Origin: Methanomethylovorans hollandica DSM 15978
GTDB lineage: Archaea > Halobacteriota > Methanosarcinia > Methanosarcinales > Methanosarcinaceae
DNA length: 64,000 nucleotides
Assembly (NCBI RefSeq): GCF_000328665.1
Contig: NC_019977.1
Location: forward strand, 682,001-746,000
Reading direction: 5' to 3'
Shown: positions 7,702 through 15,322 of the stretch, in pieces
Numbering within the stretch: the stretch's first letter is position 1
Layout: each line of letters starts with the position of its first letter
The notes under the pieces: generated by a model
Database searches by the model: none
Seen by the model: only the letters and a program-made list of their open reading frames with translations
Told to the model about the DNA's origin: nothing
Program-made: the position numbers and the translations under genes

Positions 7702-7798
7702 TGTGAATCCCCGGAAGCCGAAACCCCAGAAATTCACAGACTCGCACCTGTGAATATGTCTCTCTAGGCATATATCAGTTTTGTAGGTTCTGGCTTCC
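7702..7798 (+). ncRNA. Foldable leader or small RNA with alternative stems
   Basis: Between the AbrB-like gene and the next small gene the transcript can form a three-way junction. The outer stem pairs GGAAGCC-GA-AACC (7713-7725) with GGTT-CT-GGCTTCC (7786-7798). Inside are a perfect hairpin ATTCACAG-8-CTGTGAAT (7732-7755) and a weaker ATATG/CATAT hairpin (about 7754-7773). A second TGTGAAT at 7702-7708 can compete for the same ATTCACA strand, giving two mutually exclusive folds. The ribosome binding site of the next gene (AGGAGG, 7813 onward) lies just beyond. It matches no riboswitch class I recognise. Confidence 0.4.
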
Positions 7799-7827
7799 TG
7801 GAGACCACAAAACAGGAGGCAAAGAAC

Positions 7828-8022
7828 ATGACTGAAATCAGAGACTTGCAGACAACTGCAGCGGAATTGTATAACAGTGTGGAAAACAAGAAGTGGATCT
7901 TTACCCACACAAGGAACGAAACCGAATATTACGCCATCAGAAACGCCTTGAAGGTTCTGTCTAACTGGCAACCTGTGGAATGGCAGGGAGAACCGGGCGA
8001 ACGTGTACCCGTGGAGGTGTGA
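7828..8022 (+). CDS. Hypothetical 64-residue protein of the element
   Basis: Starts MTEIRDLQTTAAELYNSVEN with AGGAGG 9 bases upstream. The protein is acidic, mostly helical, and contains W residues in KKWIFTHTRNETEYYAIRNAL and VLSNWQPVEWQGE. I do not recognise the family. It is followed after three bases by the next small gene, so both are probably cotranslated from one messenger carrying the structured leader upstream. Confidence 0.6.
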   Translation: MTEIRDLQTTAAELYNSVENKKWIFTHTRNETEYYAIRNALKVLSNWQPVEWQGEPGERVPVEV

Positions 8023-8025
8023 ATA

Positions 8026-8340
8026 ATGAAGAAAATCATAAACGGCAAGATGTACAACACCGAGACAGCCGAAGAAATAGCAACCTGGTCTAATTCATAC
8101 TACCCTTCAGATTTCCACTACTGCCAGGAAACCCTATACAAGACAAAGAAGGGAGCATACTTCTTATACGGGGAAGGCGGTCCAGCCTCCCGGTATTCTC
8201 AACCAGTGGGCAACAGTGGCCGGGGTGGTGGCAGTGAAATAGTAGCACTCACAGCCGACCGGGCCTTTGATTGGCTGGAAGAGCACGACCTCACAGAAGA
8301 AGCAGAAAAAGAATTTCCCGGAAAGATCGAGGAGGCCTGA
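8026..8340 (+). CDS. Hypothetical protein of a plasmid/phage-associated family
   Basis: 104 residues beginning MKKIINGKMYNTETAEEIAT. The pattern KxIxGKxYxTETAExIA, an aromatic stretch (YYPSDFHYCQETLYKTKKG), then FLYGEGGPASRY and an acidic C-terminal helix (ADRAFDWLEEHDLTEEA) recurs in small uncharacterised proteins from phages and plasmids of bacteria and archaea. No catalytic motif is evident. It is preceded by a GGAGGTG overlapping the end of the upstream gene and ends with GGAGG serving the next gene, showing tight operon packing. Confidence 0.65.
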   Translation: MKKIINGKMYNTETAEEIATWSNSYYPSDFHYCQETLYKTKKGAYFLYGEGGPASRYSQPVGNSGRGGGSEIVALTADRAFDWLEEHDLTEEAEKEFPGKIEEA

Positions 8341-8343
8341 AAA

Positions 8344-8460
8344 ATGCCTATTGCAGTATCGAACCTAGCGGGCAATGGTGACAGCGTTATAGACATGCTA
8401 GTTATTGCAGTTTTAATAATCGCATTTTTATATTTTCTTTTTTTGTTTTGTGGTTTTTAA
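8344..8460 (+). CDS. 38-residue single-pass membrane peptide
   Basis: ATG at 8344, three bases after the previous stop, with GGAGG 12-16 bases upstream. The product is MPIAVSNLAGNGDSVID followed by one membrane helix (MLVIAVLIIAFLYFLFLF) and a CGF end. The helix occupies more than half of the protein. Small hydrophobic proteins of this kind in mobile elements can be regulators, toxins or holin-like, but nothing in the sequence decides among these. Confidence 0.5.
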   Translation: MPIAVSNLAGNGDSVIDMLVIAVLIIAFLYFLFLFCGF

Positions 8461-8639
8461 GAAATAATAGAAAACTGTAACCCACAAAAGCAACCCGAAA
8501 ATTGCTAGCACAATGCCACAAAATGTATATACTATTAAGTAGAAAACGGCGTCCGATAGCGAAAAGCGAAAAGCTTAAGTGCAACAACTGTGTATATATC
8601 TATTGCAGTAAAAAAAAGAAGAATAAGATGGAGAAAAAA

Positions 8640-8795
8640 ATGCCAATAGATGTGAATTTGTCTTTGGTCAGGATTCGGCGGTCGACTCATCGTGCCCTAA
8701 TGCACGAAGCCCGTGCTCTTGGTTTGAAGCAATGGGCGATGTTTGAGTTGATGGCAGAACACTATTTTAAGCATAGAGGAGACCCGGAAAAATGA
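8640..8795 (+). CDS. Small ribbon-helix-helix or HTH-like protein
   Basis: The ATG at 8640 has TGGAG six bases upstream and a TATA-like TGTATATATC about 45 bases upstream; in-frame codons further left lack either signal. The 51-residue product starts MPIDVNLSLVRIRRSTHRAL and continues with two helices (MHEARALGLKQWAMFELMAE, HYFKH). The strand-helix-helix arrangement and the basic R-I-R-R-S-T turn suggest a ribbon-helix-helix regulator. It is likely the last gene of the left gene cluster of the element. Alternative starts at 8628 or 8502 would add lysine-rich or cysteine-containing residues. Confidence 0.55.
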   Translation: MPIDVNLSLVRIRRSTHRALMHEARALGLKQWAMFELMAEHYFKHRGDPEK

Positions 8796-8931
8796 CCCAC
8801 TAAAGAGCACTTGTGTCCGTGACGGTATTTCCAACAGAAAACAGTATAATAGAGAGCCACGGGGATGTTCGCAGCACCCCCGATAAGCTCAAAACCGCGA
8901 GTGTTTTAACTCTACGTTTGCCTCCTGGGCA

Positions 8932-8950
8932 ATATAGGGTTTGCCTATAT
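8932..8950. promoter_or_regulatory. Perfect palindrome upstream of the replication genes
   Basis: ATATAGG-GTTTG-CCTATAT (8932-8950), with a further TATAGG half-site about 20 bases downstream. It precedes a TATA-like ATAAATAC (8974-8981) and the primase/helicase gene row. Probably an operator for one of the element's small regulators. The surrounding 8796-9034 gap otherwise contains only a GGGG/CCCC hairpin near 8860-8880. Confidence 0.4.
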
Positions 8951-9034
8951 GATTATAAGATTAGTATAGGTGCATAAATACATTTTGCGTGTTTTTGGGT
9001 GTGGTTCTCGTCTCGAAAAAAAGAGATGAGATAT

Positions 9035-9295
9035 ATGATAAACAAAAATAATAATGATGTTGGGCCTAGGCACGACCCAACTATAGAGAACTGTGCTACA
9101 CTATATAGAAACGACTCACAGGTTTATAATACTAATCCTTCTGTTTCGGATGACTTGCAGCAGTTGAGAAACGAGTCAGTGATTAGGGATTTTGCCAACG
9201 TTACCCCAGATACATACGCGTTGATCAAGGCTACTAATCCTACTCTTTTAATGTTCGTGAATCTCGCTAAAAAGATCATGGAGGCAGTGGGATGA
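9035..9295 (+). CDS. Hypothetical protein preceding the primase
   Basis: An 86-residue protein from the ATG at 9035 (MINKNNNDVGPRHDP), with GATGAG just upstream; GTG 8999 and ATG 9026 are other in-frame starts. The N-terminal half is Asn/Asp-rich and probably disordered. The C-terminal half contains helices (SDDLQQLRNESVIRDF, YALIKATNPTLLMFVNLAK). It overlaps the primase start by four bases (ATGA), so the two are translationally coupled. It may be a small partner of the primase, but no motif shows this. Confidence 0.55.
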   Translation: MINKNNNDVGPRHDPTIENCATLYRNDSQVYNTNPSVSDDLQQLRNESVIRDFANVTPDTYALIKATNPTLLMFVNLAKKIMEAVG

Positions 9296-10341
9296 GCACG
9301 AATGGCGGGGTCACTGTCCAGGAGATAAAGGACAAGTTGGATATTGTCCAAGTATTCAAAAAATACGGGCACTCGCTTAAAAAAGAAGGGAGTGAATATA
9401 AAGGTTCAATCTCTGCAACTTCGAAAAGTGGGAAATCCCTACACGTCAACCCAGATAAACAGGTATACAATGATTTTGCAGGCCATGCCGGGGGCGGGGA
9501 TGTACTCGATGCTATTGCATACTGTGAAGGTCTTGATATTAGAAGTGACTTCCCACAGGTCCTTAAGATCGCTGCAGATATGGCAGGCATTGAGCTACAC
9601 GACAGCGGCATAGATTATGACATTGTTGCAGAAAAAAGAGAGCTTCAGCGGTTGTATAAGATCGCATTCAAGTATTACCACGGCTGCCTACCTGAAAAGG
9701 GACTGGAATACATCCGGGGCAAGTGGGGAATACCGGATAAGACCATAGACGAGCAGTTGATTGGGTGGGCTCCAGATAATAGCCATCTGTCACAGGTCCC
9801 AGAAATTAAAGACAACTTTCCCGAGGAGTTATTGATAAAATCCGGCTTGTTCTACTGCAATGGTGATGGCAAGCTAGTCGATATCTACAGAGGAAGAATT
9901 GTATTTCCATACTGTAAGAACGGGGAAATAGTCTACTCCATTGGCAGAGATCCAAAGTGGGATGAAGACAGGAGCCGAAAGAAGTTCATAAAACAGCTGG
10001 TACACTCTGAGAAGCATCCTTATGTCAGTCGGGCTGTTGAAAATGTCTTATTTGGTCTGGATTCCATCAAAGGCAAAGACATGGTCTACATTACCGAGGG
10101 TATTGCAGATGCTATAGTGCTACTGCAGGCGGGGCTACCCGTACTTAGTCCGGTCACGGTTCGGTTTAAGGAATCCGATATCGAACAATTGGTTTCATCT
10201 TGCAGGGGTAAGAAATTAGTCAAGATCATCAATGACAATGAAACCAGTGAGAGCGGTCTTAAAGGTGCAATTGATACAGCGAAAGCCCTTGAATCGGCTG
10301 GAATACGGGCAGAAATAATCATTTTGCCTTTGGAGGGGTGA
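9292..10341 (+). CDS. DnaG-like primase with degenerate zinc finger and Toprim domain
   Basis: 349 residues, expected to make RNA primers for replication of the element. The N-terminal ~100 residues follow the CHC2 fold: a helix, then YKGSISATSKSGKSLHVNP, QVYNDFAGHAGGGDVLDAI. The CPxH and CxxC positions of normal CHC2 fingers are here Ser/Ile/Ala and Asp/Phe/Gly/His, so no zinc can be bound. The middle has the primase core RGRIVFPYCKNGEIV and the Toprim domain follows with MVYITEGIADAIVLL (catalytic Glu) and KIINDNETSESGLKGA (the acidic DxD-like loop). It is followed four bases later by the SF3 helicase, the usual primase-helicase pair of archaeal plasmids. Confidence 0.85.
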   Translation: MSTNGGVTVQEIKDKLDIVQVFKKYGHSLKKEGSEYKGSISATSKSGKSLHVNPDKQVYNDFAGHAGGGDVLDAIAYCEGLDIRSDFPQVLKIAADMAGIELHDSGIDYDIVAEKRELQRLYKIAFKYYHGCLPEKGLEYIRGKWGIPDKTIDEQLIGWAPDNSHLSQVPEIKDNFPEELLIKSGLFYCNGDGKLVDIYRGRIVFPYCKNGEIVYSIGRDPKWDEDRSRKKFIKQLVHSEKHPYVSRAVENVLFGLDSIKGKDMVYITEGIADAIVLLQAGLPVLSPVTVRFKESDIEQLVSSCRGKKLVKIINDNETSESGLKGAIDTAKALESAGIRAEIIILPLEG

Positions 10342-10344
10342 GAT

Positions 10345-12876
10345 ATGGCAAAGATAGACGTTGCCGAGTACATGCTAACCCATACAAAGGAAGAACTTGA
10401 AGGGCTGCCGGGTGTCGATGTATGGACTAAATTATTATCAATGGAACCCGTTCCAGAATCACCACAGGATAAAGTAAGGGCGTTTAAAAACTTCATTTTT
10501 GAACACCTTGTTGACATGGATCCGGTGGAGCGGGCGGTGTTCTGCAGGGAGAACGGAAAGAATCATTTCGGCCTGACAAAGGGCGATATTAATACAATAC
10601 TGAAAGGTGTTACTTTCAAATCCGGGGATGGTCGCTATTTTACCGGTGACGGTTCTTTTATTCCGTCGAAATTATCTGAAGACCTACAGCAGAAACACAA
10701 ATTCATTACAACACCTCAAGGAAAATGGGTTTATCACCCGGATACCGGCTGCTATCAGATGGATGGAGAAGAACTGATCCGGCGCGAGACACGGGATGCG
10801 CTTGGGATACATAGCAATGAACACTATGGTAATGAAGTGGTTTATGACATTTCAATCAGTACGCGCAAGGATGCAGACGTATTCAACGGAAACTCACAAT
10901 ATGTGAACCTGCAGAATGGATATATTAACATATCCAGCGGGGAATTTTTCGAGCATTCGCCCAATGTTTATTTTACATACGCACTGCCTTTCAAGTACGA
11001 CGCTAGAGCGGAATGTCCGCAATTTGAAAAGTTTCTAAACGTGGCGGGCATTGATAGAATAGATGCATTAGAACTTATTGCCTACTGCTTAGTACCTGGG
11101 TATCCGATCCATTCTATACACGTCCTCATAGGGGACGGGGGGAACGGGAAGGGGACGTTTATAAGACTCCTAACCCGTCTGTTGGGTCCAGAAAATACCA
11201 CATCATACACAATGCAGGAACTTGCAAAGGACCCATACGCAAAGGCCGGACTATATGGCAAACTGGCTAACCTATGCGGAGACATGCCCGGCAACCGAGT
11301 AGAGGACACAGCGACCATCAAAAGCCTATCCGGGGGGGACAAGATAACAGCAAGGAATATCTACGGCAAGCCTTTCGATTTTATCAACGGGGCTAAGCAG
11401 ATATACAGTATGAACCAAATGCCGGAATATGACGACAATACCGACAGCACCTATAGACGACACAATATTATTCTTTTTAAAAATCTGGTTGAAGGCGCTA
11501 CCGAGGGGTTCAATGAAGAAGCACTTGCTGAAGAGATACCGGGAATATTCAATCAGGCACTCCATGTTTTGCCGGACCTGTTGAAAAGAAAGAAGTTCAG
11601 TGTATGGAGAAGCATAGAAGAAACAAGAAGCCTCGTGCAGATGAAGAGCAACAGCGTTGCTGCATTCCTTGCCACATGTGTGACGGTCGGCGACGGAGAA
11701 ACCACTGTCCAGGATGCATATACAGCATATACTAAGTTTTGTGTTGAAAACGGGGAAACCCGGGTAACAAATACTGTTTTTGGAAGGCGTCTTAAAAAGC
11801 AGCATCCCGACGATATACAGAGGGTTCCCAAAATCACGGCGGGGGTTAGGACATTTTATTATGTGGGAATATCACTGAACCCGGGATATAAAAATCTTTC
11901 AGCATTTGTGGTTGATACGGAATATTTTAAGAAGCACTGTAATAATTTGGATAAGTGCGACACAGCAGAGACACCGATCGACACAGCAAACACCGCAATC
12001 GACACAGCAAAGACACAGATAAATAATCTGATTTTTCAACAGCATGAGACTGAATTGCCTATAAAAGACACAGATAACTCTACTATATTTAATAATAGAT
12101 CAGAAAACAAAACAGATGTACCTAATGTTTGTTCTGGCGTAGTAGAGAGGAATGCAGAGTTTGCTGTGTCTGATGGAGAAAACACGGCGGCTGATAATGA
12201 AAGTGCTGAAAATCATCTGTGTCTTTGCTGTGTCTGGGACCCGGCTGATAGTGTTTTATCTGTGTCTGATGTATCCGGCTGGATAGACGACTGGGAAAAG
12301 TCCAACGGTCCAATCTATGGAAAGAAGGCCATCCAGGCAGCACAAGACATCTGCAAGAATCATAGGGTACATTCAACCGAGTATAGCTATGTGGAGGCAG
12401 CTGTCAAGAAGAGGGCGGCTGTAACGACTGAGAAAAATGATGCCAAGGAAACAGATCCCAAACTGATCTTTGAGGCAGTTGAGAAAAGATCTAAGGGTCG
12501 TTGCCTAGATTGTGGGGTAGATACTCACCTTAATGAGGAGATAGGCAAGGGGTATAGGTGTAAACAATGCCATGATGTTTACTCTAATCCTCCTCCTGTG
12601 GTGATTCCTGAGGAAATCAGCCTGGAACCTGCAGATAGTGAAAACACAACAGTAAGTTACTGTAAGGAACCAGGCATACCCTTACAAGATTCTGTAAGGA
12701 AATACTGCAGAGACTGGGAACCAGTCAAAAAGGCAAGTATCAATTCTCAGAACTATATGGATGTTGTCACCGATTACCTGAAAGGTTACATACTTTCTGA
12801 GGACATGCGTGGACCTATAGCGGCGGCGGTTATGATCTATGCCAAAATTCCACAACCGTTGGAGGTGACACCATGA
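10345..12876 (+). CDS. SF3 helicase, D5/P4-type replication protein with C-terminal zinc finger
   Basis: 843 residues. The central ATPase has Walker A GDGGNGKGT (near 265), a D5-like segment SYTMQELAKDPYAKAGL, Walker B-like ANLCGDMPG, SLSGGDKITARNIYGKPFDF (motif B) and YSMNQMPE (motif C sensor Asn), which define superfamily 3 helicases of phage, virus and plasmid replicons. Residues ~530-640 are low-complexity with Asp-Thr-Ala repeats (DTAETPIDTANTAIDTAKT) and likely a flexible linker. Near residue 720 a Cys4 finger appears (CLDCG...CKQC), followed by a helical tail. It probably unwinds the origin after or while the adjacent primase acts. Its stop overlaps the start of the next gene (ATGA). 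Confidence 0.88.
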   Translation: MAKIDVAEYMLTHTKEELEGLPGVDVWTKLLSMEPVPESPQDKVRAFKNFIFEHLVDMDPVERAVFCRENGKNHFGLTKGDINTILKGVTFKSGDGRYFTGDGSFIPSKLSEDLQQKHKFITTPQGKWVYHPDTGCYQMDGEELIRRETRDALGIHSNEHYGNEVVYDISISTRKDADVFNGNSQYVNLQNGYINISSGEFFEHSPNVYFTYALPFKYDARAECPQFEKFLNVAGIDRIDALELIAYCLVPGYPIHSIHVLIGDGGNGKGTFIRLLTRLLGPENTTSYTMQELAKDPYAKAGLYGKLANLCGDMPGNRVEDTATIKSLSGGDKITARNIYGKPFDFINGAKQIYSMNQMPEYDDNTDSTYRRHNIILFKNLVEGATEGFNEEALAEEIPGIFNQALHVLPDLLKRKKFSVWRSIEETRSLVQMKSNSVAAFLATCVTVGDGETTVQDAYTAYTKFCVENGETRVTNTVFGRRLKKQHPDDIQRVPKITAGVRTFYYVGISLNPGYKNLSAFVVDTEYFKKHCNNLDKCDTAETPIDTANTAIDTAKTQINNLIFQQHETELPIKDTDNSTIFNNRSENKTDVPNVCSGVVERNAEFAVSDGENTAADNESAENHLCLCCVWDPADSVLSVSDVSGWIDDWEKSNGPIYGKKAIQAAQDICKNHRVHSTEYSYVEAAVKKRAAVTTEKNDAKETDPKLIFEAVEKRSKGRCLDCGVDTHLNEEIGKGYRCKQCHDVYSNPPPVVIPEEISLEPADSENTTVSYCKEPGIPLQDSVRKYCRDWEPVKKASINSQNYMDVVTDYLKGYILSEDMRGPIAAAVMIYAKIPQPLEVTP

Positions 12877-13028
12877 GCACCACATTCCGGGATCTTTCCG
12901 AAGATCAGCTTTGCAGGATCCTCCAGGAAGCAGATCACATGTGTTATAGAGAAATTGCTGTAGAAATGGATGTGCCACTCGGGACAGTAAAGGGGGTACT
13001 CAGAAGAGCCAGGAGAAACCATGTGTGA
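12873..13028 (+). CDS. 51-residue helix-turn-helix protein
   Basis: Starts MSTTFRDLSEDQLCRILQEA at ATG 12873, with GGAGGTG upstream inside the helicase gene. The C-terminal half YREIAVEMDVPLGTVKGVLR is a clear helix-turn-helix resembling sigma-70 region 4 (the I-A-x-x-M-x-V-P-x-G-T-V-K-x pattern), followed by the basic tail RRARRNHV. It overlaps the helicase stop by four bases and the next gene by eight, so it is part of the replication operon. A replication-linked regulator is plausible. Confidence 0.65.
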   Translation: MSTTFRDLSEDQLCRILQEADHMCYREIAVEMDVPLGTVKGVLRRARRNHV

Positions 13029-13155
13029 AAATGCGGCTACTGTGCCCCATATCTGCATGAAAACTATGGAATTTTGCTCCCAGGAACGTTTATTCTTGTC
13101 GGGTGGTGTTCCTATCTACACACCCGAGAAAATGCCGTGGTGGGCTGGATATTAA
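13021..13155 (+). CDS. 44-residue hypothetical protein
   Basis: ATG at 13021 overlaps the previous gene by eight bases and has AGGAGAAACC as ribosome binding site. The product starts MCENAATVPHICMKTMEF and ends VPIYTPEKMPWWAGY. It contains three cysteines and a conserved-looking aromatic tail, but no recognised domain. The ribosome binding site and overlap make translation likely despite the short length. Confidence 0.45.
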   Translation: MCENAATVPHICMKTMEFCSQERLFLSGGVPIYTPEKMPWWAGY

Positions 13156-13224
13156 TTCCTGGTGTGCACAAAACAGTTAAAGGGTTATAAATTCTTCATT
13201 AAAATAAGAGTCAGGTGTATAAAA

Positions 13225-13506
13225 ATGAATGACAACGAAAACAACAACGAGGAAAGCGTTTTACCGTCGGAACCACTCGACCGCAACCACCTATTAGACA
13301 TTTCGAGTAAAATGATAAAAGACATTTTTAACCGGACTAAGGGTAAGCGGTTCAGGCCAACAGAAGGCGACGCTGTTAAGCTGCAGTATCTAAGAATACT
13401 GATAAGTGCAATACAGGCACATAATGCCATTTTGAAGGATTCAGAACTTGATGACATTAAGAAAAGGTTAGATTCTCTCGAAGCTACAAAAACACCCCGG
13501 GAATGA
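13225..13506 (+). CDS. Hypothetical coiled-coil protein of the element
   Basis: ATG 13225 (MNDNENNNEESV) follows AGGTG at 8-base spacing; codons farther left lack a site. The 93-residue product has an acidic disordered head, a basic turn (FNRTKGKRFRPTEGDAVKLQ) and a long helix (ILISAIQAHNAILKDSELDD then IKKRLDSLEA) likely to form a coiled coil. Proteins with the RFRPTEGDxxKLxYLRxL pattern occur in archaeal plasmids and proviruses without assigned function. Its stop overlaps the next start (ATGA). Confidence 0.6.
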   Translation: MNDNENNNEESVLPSEPLDRNHLLDISSKMIKDIFNRTKGKRFRPTEGDAVKLQYLRILISAIQAHNAILKDSELDDIKKRLDSLEATKTPRE

Positions 13507-13805
13507 AAAAAATGACACTAGAAACCATCAAGAAGAGATTGTCCGAGCTTGAAACCGGCCACCCTGAGAAATGGGAAAGGGTATTGTCCTTGGACTACGA
13601 ACACTATGAAGATTTCCTTATAGCAGCAAAGGGGAACACTCATGAACTGGGTGTTATCGGCATTGTTCCACAGGCAGATGAACTAAGATCCTGCCTGTTA
13701 AGAATGGAATCGGCGGGCTGCTATGATGAAGAGCTTATTGAAACTGTGAGGAACCAACTTCATCAGCGTGAGGAAGAAGAAAAGTACAAAAAAGCAGCAT
13801 ATTAA
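13503..13805 (+). CDS. Hypothetical protein, last gene of the element
   Basis: A 100-residue acidic, helical protein starting MKKMTLETIKKRLSELETGH, coupled to the previous gene by ATGA overlap. No motif is recognised. It is the last intact gene before a ~190-base spacer (13806-13995) that contains only an AATTTTGTAAAAC stretch sharing nine bases (TTTTGTAAA) with the sequence just before the integrase, too little to call an attachment site. Confidence 0.55.
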   Translation: MKKMTLETIKKRLSELETGHPEKWERVLSLDYEHYEDFLIAAKGNTHELGVIGIVPQADELRSCLLRMESAGCYDEELIETVRNQLHQREEEEKYKKAAY

Positions 13806-13995
13806 AACAACGTCTAGTCGGGTTAATTGCCCCACTGTTTCCACCGTGGCTTTTTAGAATTTTGTAAAACAATCCAAGAAAAAGTTTTGTGGAGCCTGAT
13901 TAACGTATCGTGGGCGTACCTAACACAAATGAGCATAGCCGCTCTTAAACTTCGGCAGTTATTATATCTCTAAATGTGTTCATTGTCATTAATAG

Positions 13996-14805
13996 GTGAT
14001 AATATGCCAGCACCCCTCAGAAATAATAGAACTTGTAGGACGTTTTGATCAATATTATAAAAAATATACATCACCATCTTACAATGAAACACAAGTGAGA
14101 AGAGAATTCATTGATCCATTTTTCAAGTCACTAGGCTGGGATGTGGATAATACTCAGGCATACGATGAGAGGTATAAAGAGGTTATCCATGAGGATGCTG
14201 TAAAGGTGGGTGGCAAGACCAAAGCACCGGATTACTCTTTCAGGATCGGTGGGGTAAGGAAGTTCTTTGTTGAAGCAAAGAAACCGGCAGTAAATCTTAA
14301 AGAGAACCCAGAGCCTACATATCAGCTTCGCCGTTACGCATGGAGTGCAAAGTTGCCTGTAAGCATCCTTACGGACTTTGAGGAGTTCATTGTCTTTGAT
14401 TGCACACGGAAACCATCACCGAATGATAATTCTTCGCTTGGGCGCATTGAATACTATACGTATAAGGATTATATCCAAAAATGGGATGAGATAGCATCGA
14501 AATATTCAAAAAAGGCTGTCTTTACAGGTAAATTTGATGATCTTGCCGATAGCCTGTTGCAGAAGAAAGGCGGAAAGGGTACAGCAGGCATAGATGATGC
14601 CTTCTTGGCGGAGATCGAAGGCTGGAGGGAGGAACTTGCTAAAAACCTTGCTCTCAGAAATGCCAGTCTTTCAGTACGGGAATTGAACCTTGCAGTGCAG
14701 AAGATCATTGATAGAATTGTTTTTTTACGTATATGTGAGGACAGGGGGATTGAGAAGTAAGGCCAGCTAAAAACAAAAGCTGAAGGGAAGGATGTTTACA
14801 AAGGC
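13996..14805 (+). pseudogene. 5' fragment of a type IIG (Eco57I-class) restriction-modification gene
   Basis: The first 254 codons from GTG 13996 (MIICQHPSEIIELVGRFDQ) match the N-terminal nuclease half of long type IIG restriction-methylases: YNETQVRREFIDPFFKSLGW, the PD-(D/E)xK-like APDYSFRIGG...FFVEAKKP (Asp and Glu-x-Lys visible), LRRYAWSAKLPVSILTDFEE and LNLAVQKIIDRIVFLRICED. Full proteins of this family are ~1000 residues and continue with Y-G-x-L-K-x-L-x-E-G. Here the reading frame stops at TAA (14758-14760) exactly where the Tyr codon is expected, and the same frame continues GQLKTKAEGKDVYKG before similarity ends near 14805. So a nonsense mutation followed by loss of the methylase part is likely. 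Confidence 0.8.
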
Positions 14806-15047
14806 CACTGGAGCAGTTTTCTTTTTTACTATATGCAACCATTTAGTACTTCATTAACTTGTCTGCTATCTACCACCACATTGAAGGGGTATAAAACATA
14901 TTTATCAACATAGCCTTATAAAAATAAAAAAAATTAAAGCCACACAATTATTTTATTATAGTTTAATATTTTGTAAATATCTTATGTTCTTGGTACAGGG
15001 AGATTTACAGCAAAATAGGGACAATGCTCACTATTCAGATACTCATT

Positions 15048-15230
15048 TTATGATTTGATGGGCTCTAGTCCACTTACATTATCAACAGCAGCTATGTACT
15101 CCATCACGATCTGCATATCCTTGCCCCGAATTGTCGAGAGCTTTAGCATATTTGAACATGTTGTGTATGCATAGGGTTTCTTCCTTAGTAAACCAATTAT
15201 CTTTGCCCATGCTTTCAATTAAGCTGATAT
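15048..15230 (-). pseudogene. Possible decayed coding remnant in the spacer
   Basis: The 14806-15322 spacer has no intact gene. On the minus strand two frames look protein-like and join across a probable frameshift: SLIESMGKDNWFTKEETLCI continuing HNMFKYAKALDNSGQGYAD, then MEYIAAVDNVSGLEPIKS ending at TAA 15048. The family is not recognised. The remainder of the gap is AT-rich with no other signal. Confidence 0.25.
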
Positions 15231-15322
15231 TGTTTTATCATCAAACAGCAGGATAACGTAAAACATCAGCTAGCATACAAATACACTGAGGAAGCTAACC
15301 CAAGCAACTATCATGCATCATT

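Noticed and set aside
4950-13890. TTTTGTAAA at both ends of the integrated element as attachment site
   Set aside because: Only nine AT-rich bases are shared, the word occurs again near 14980, and neither copy lies in a tRNA; not enough for an att call.
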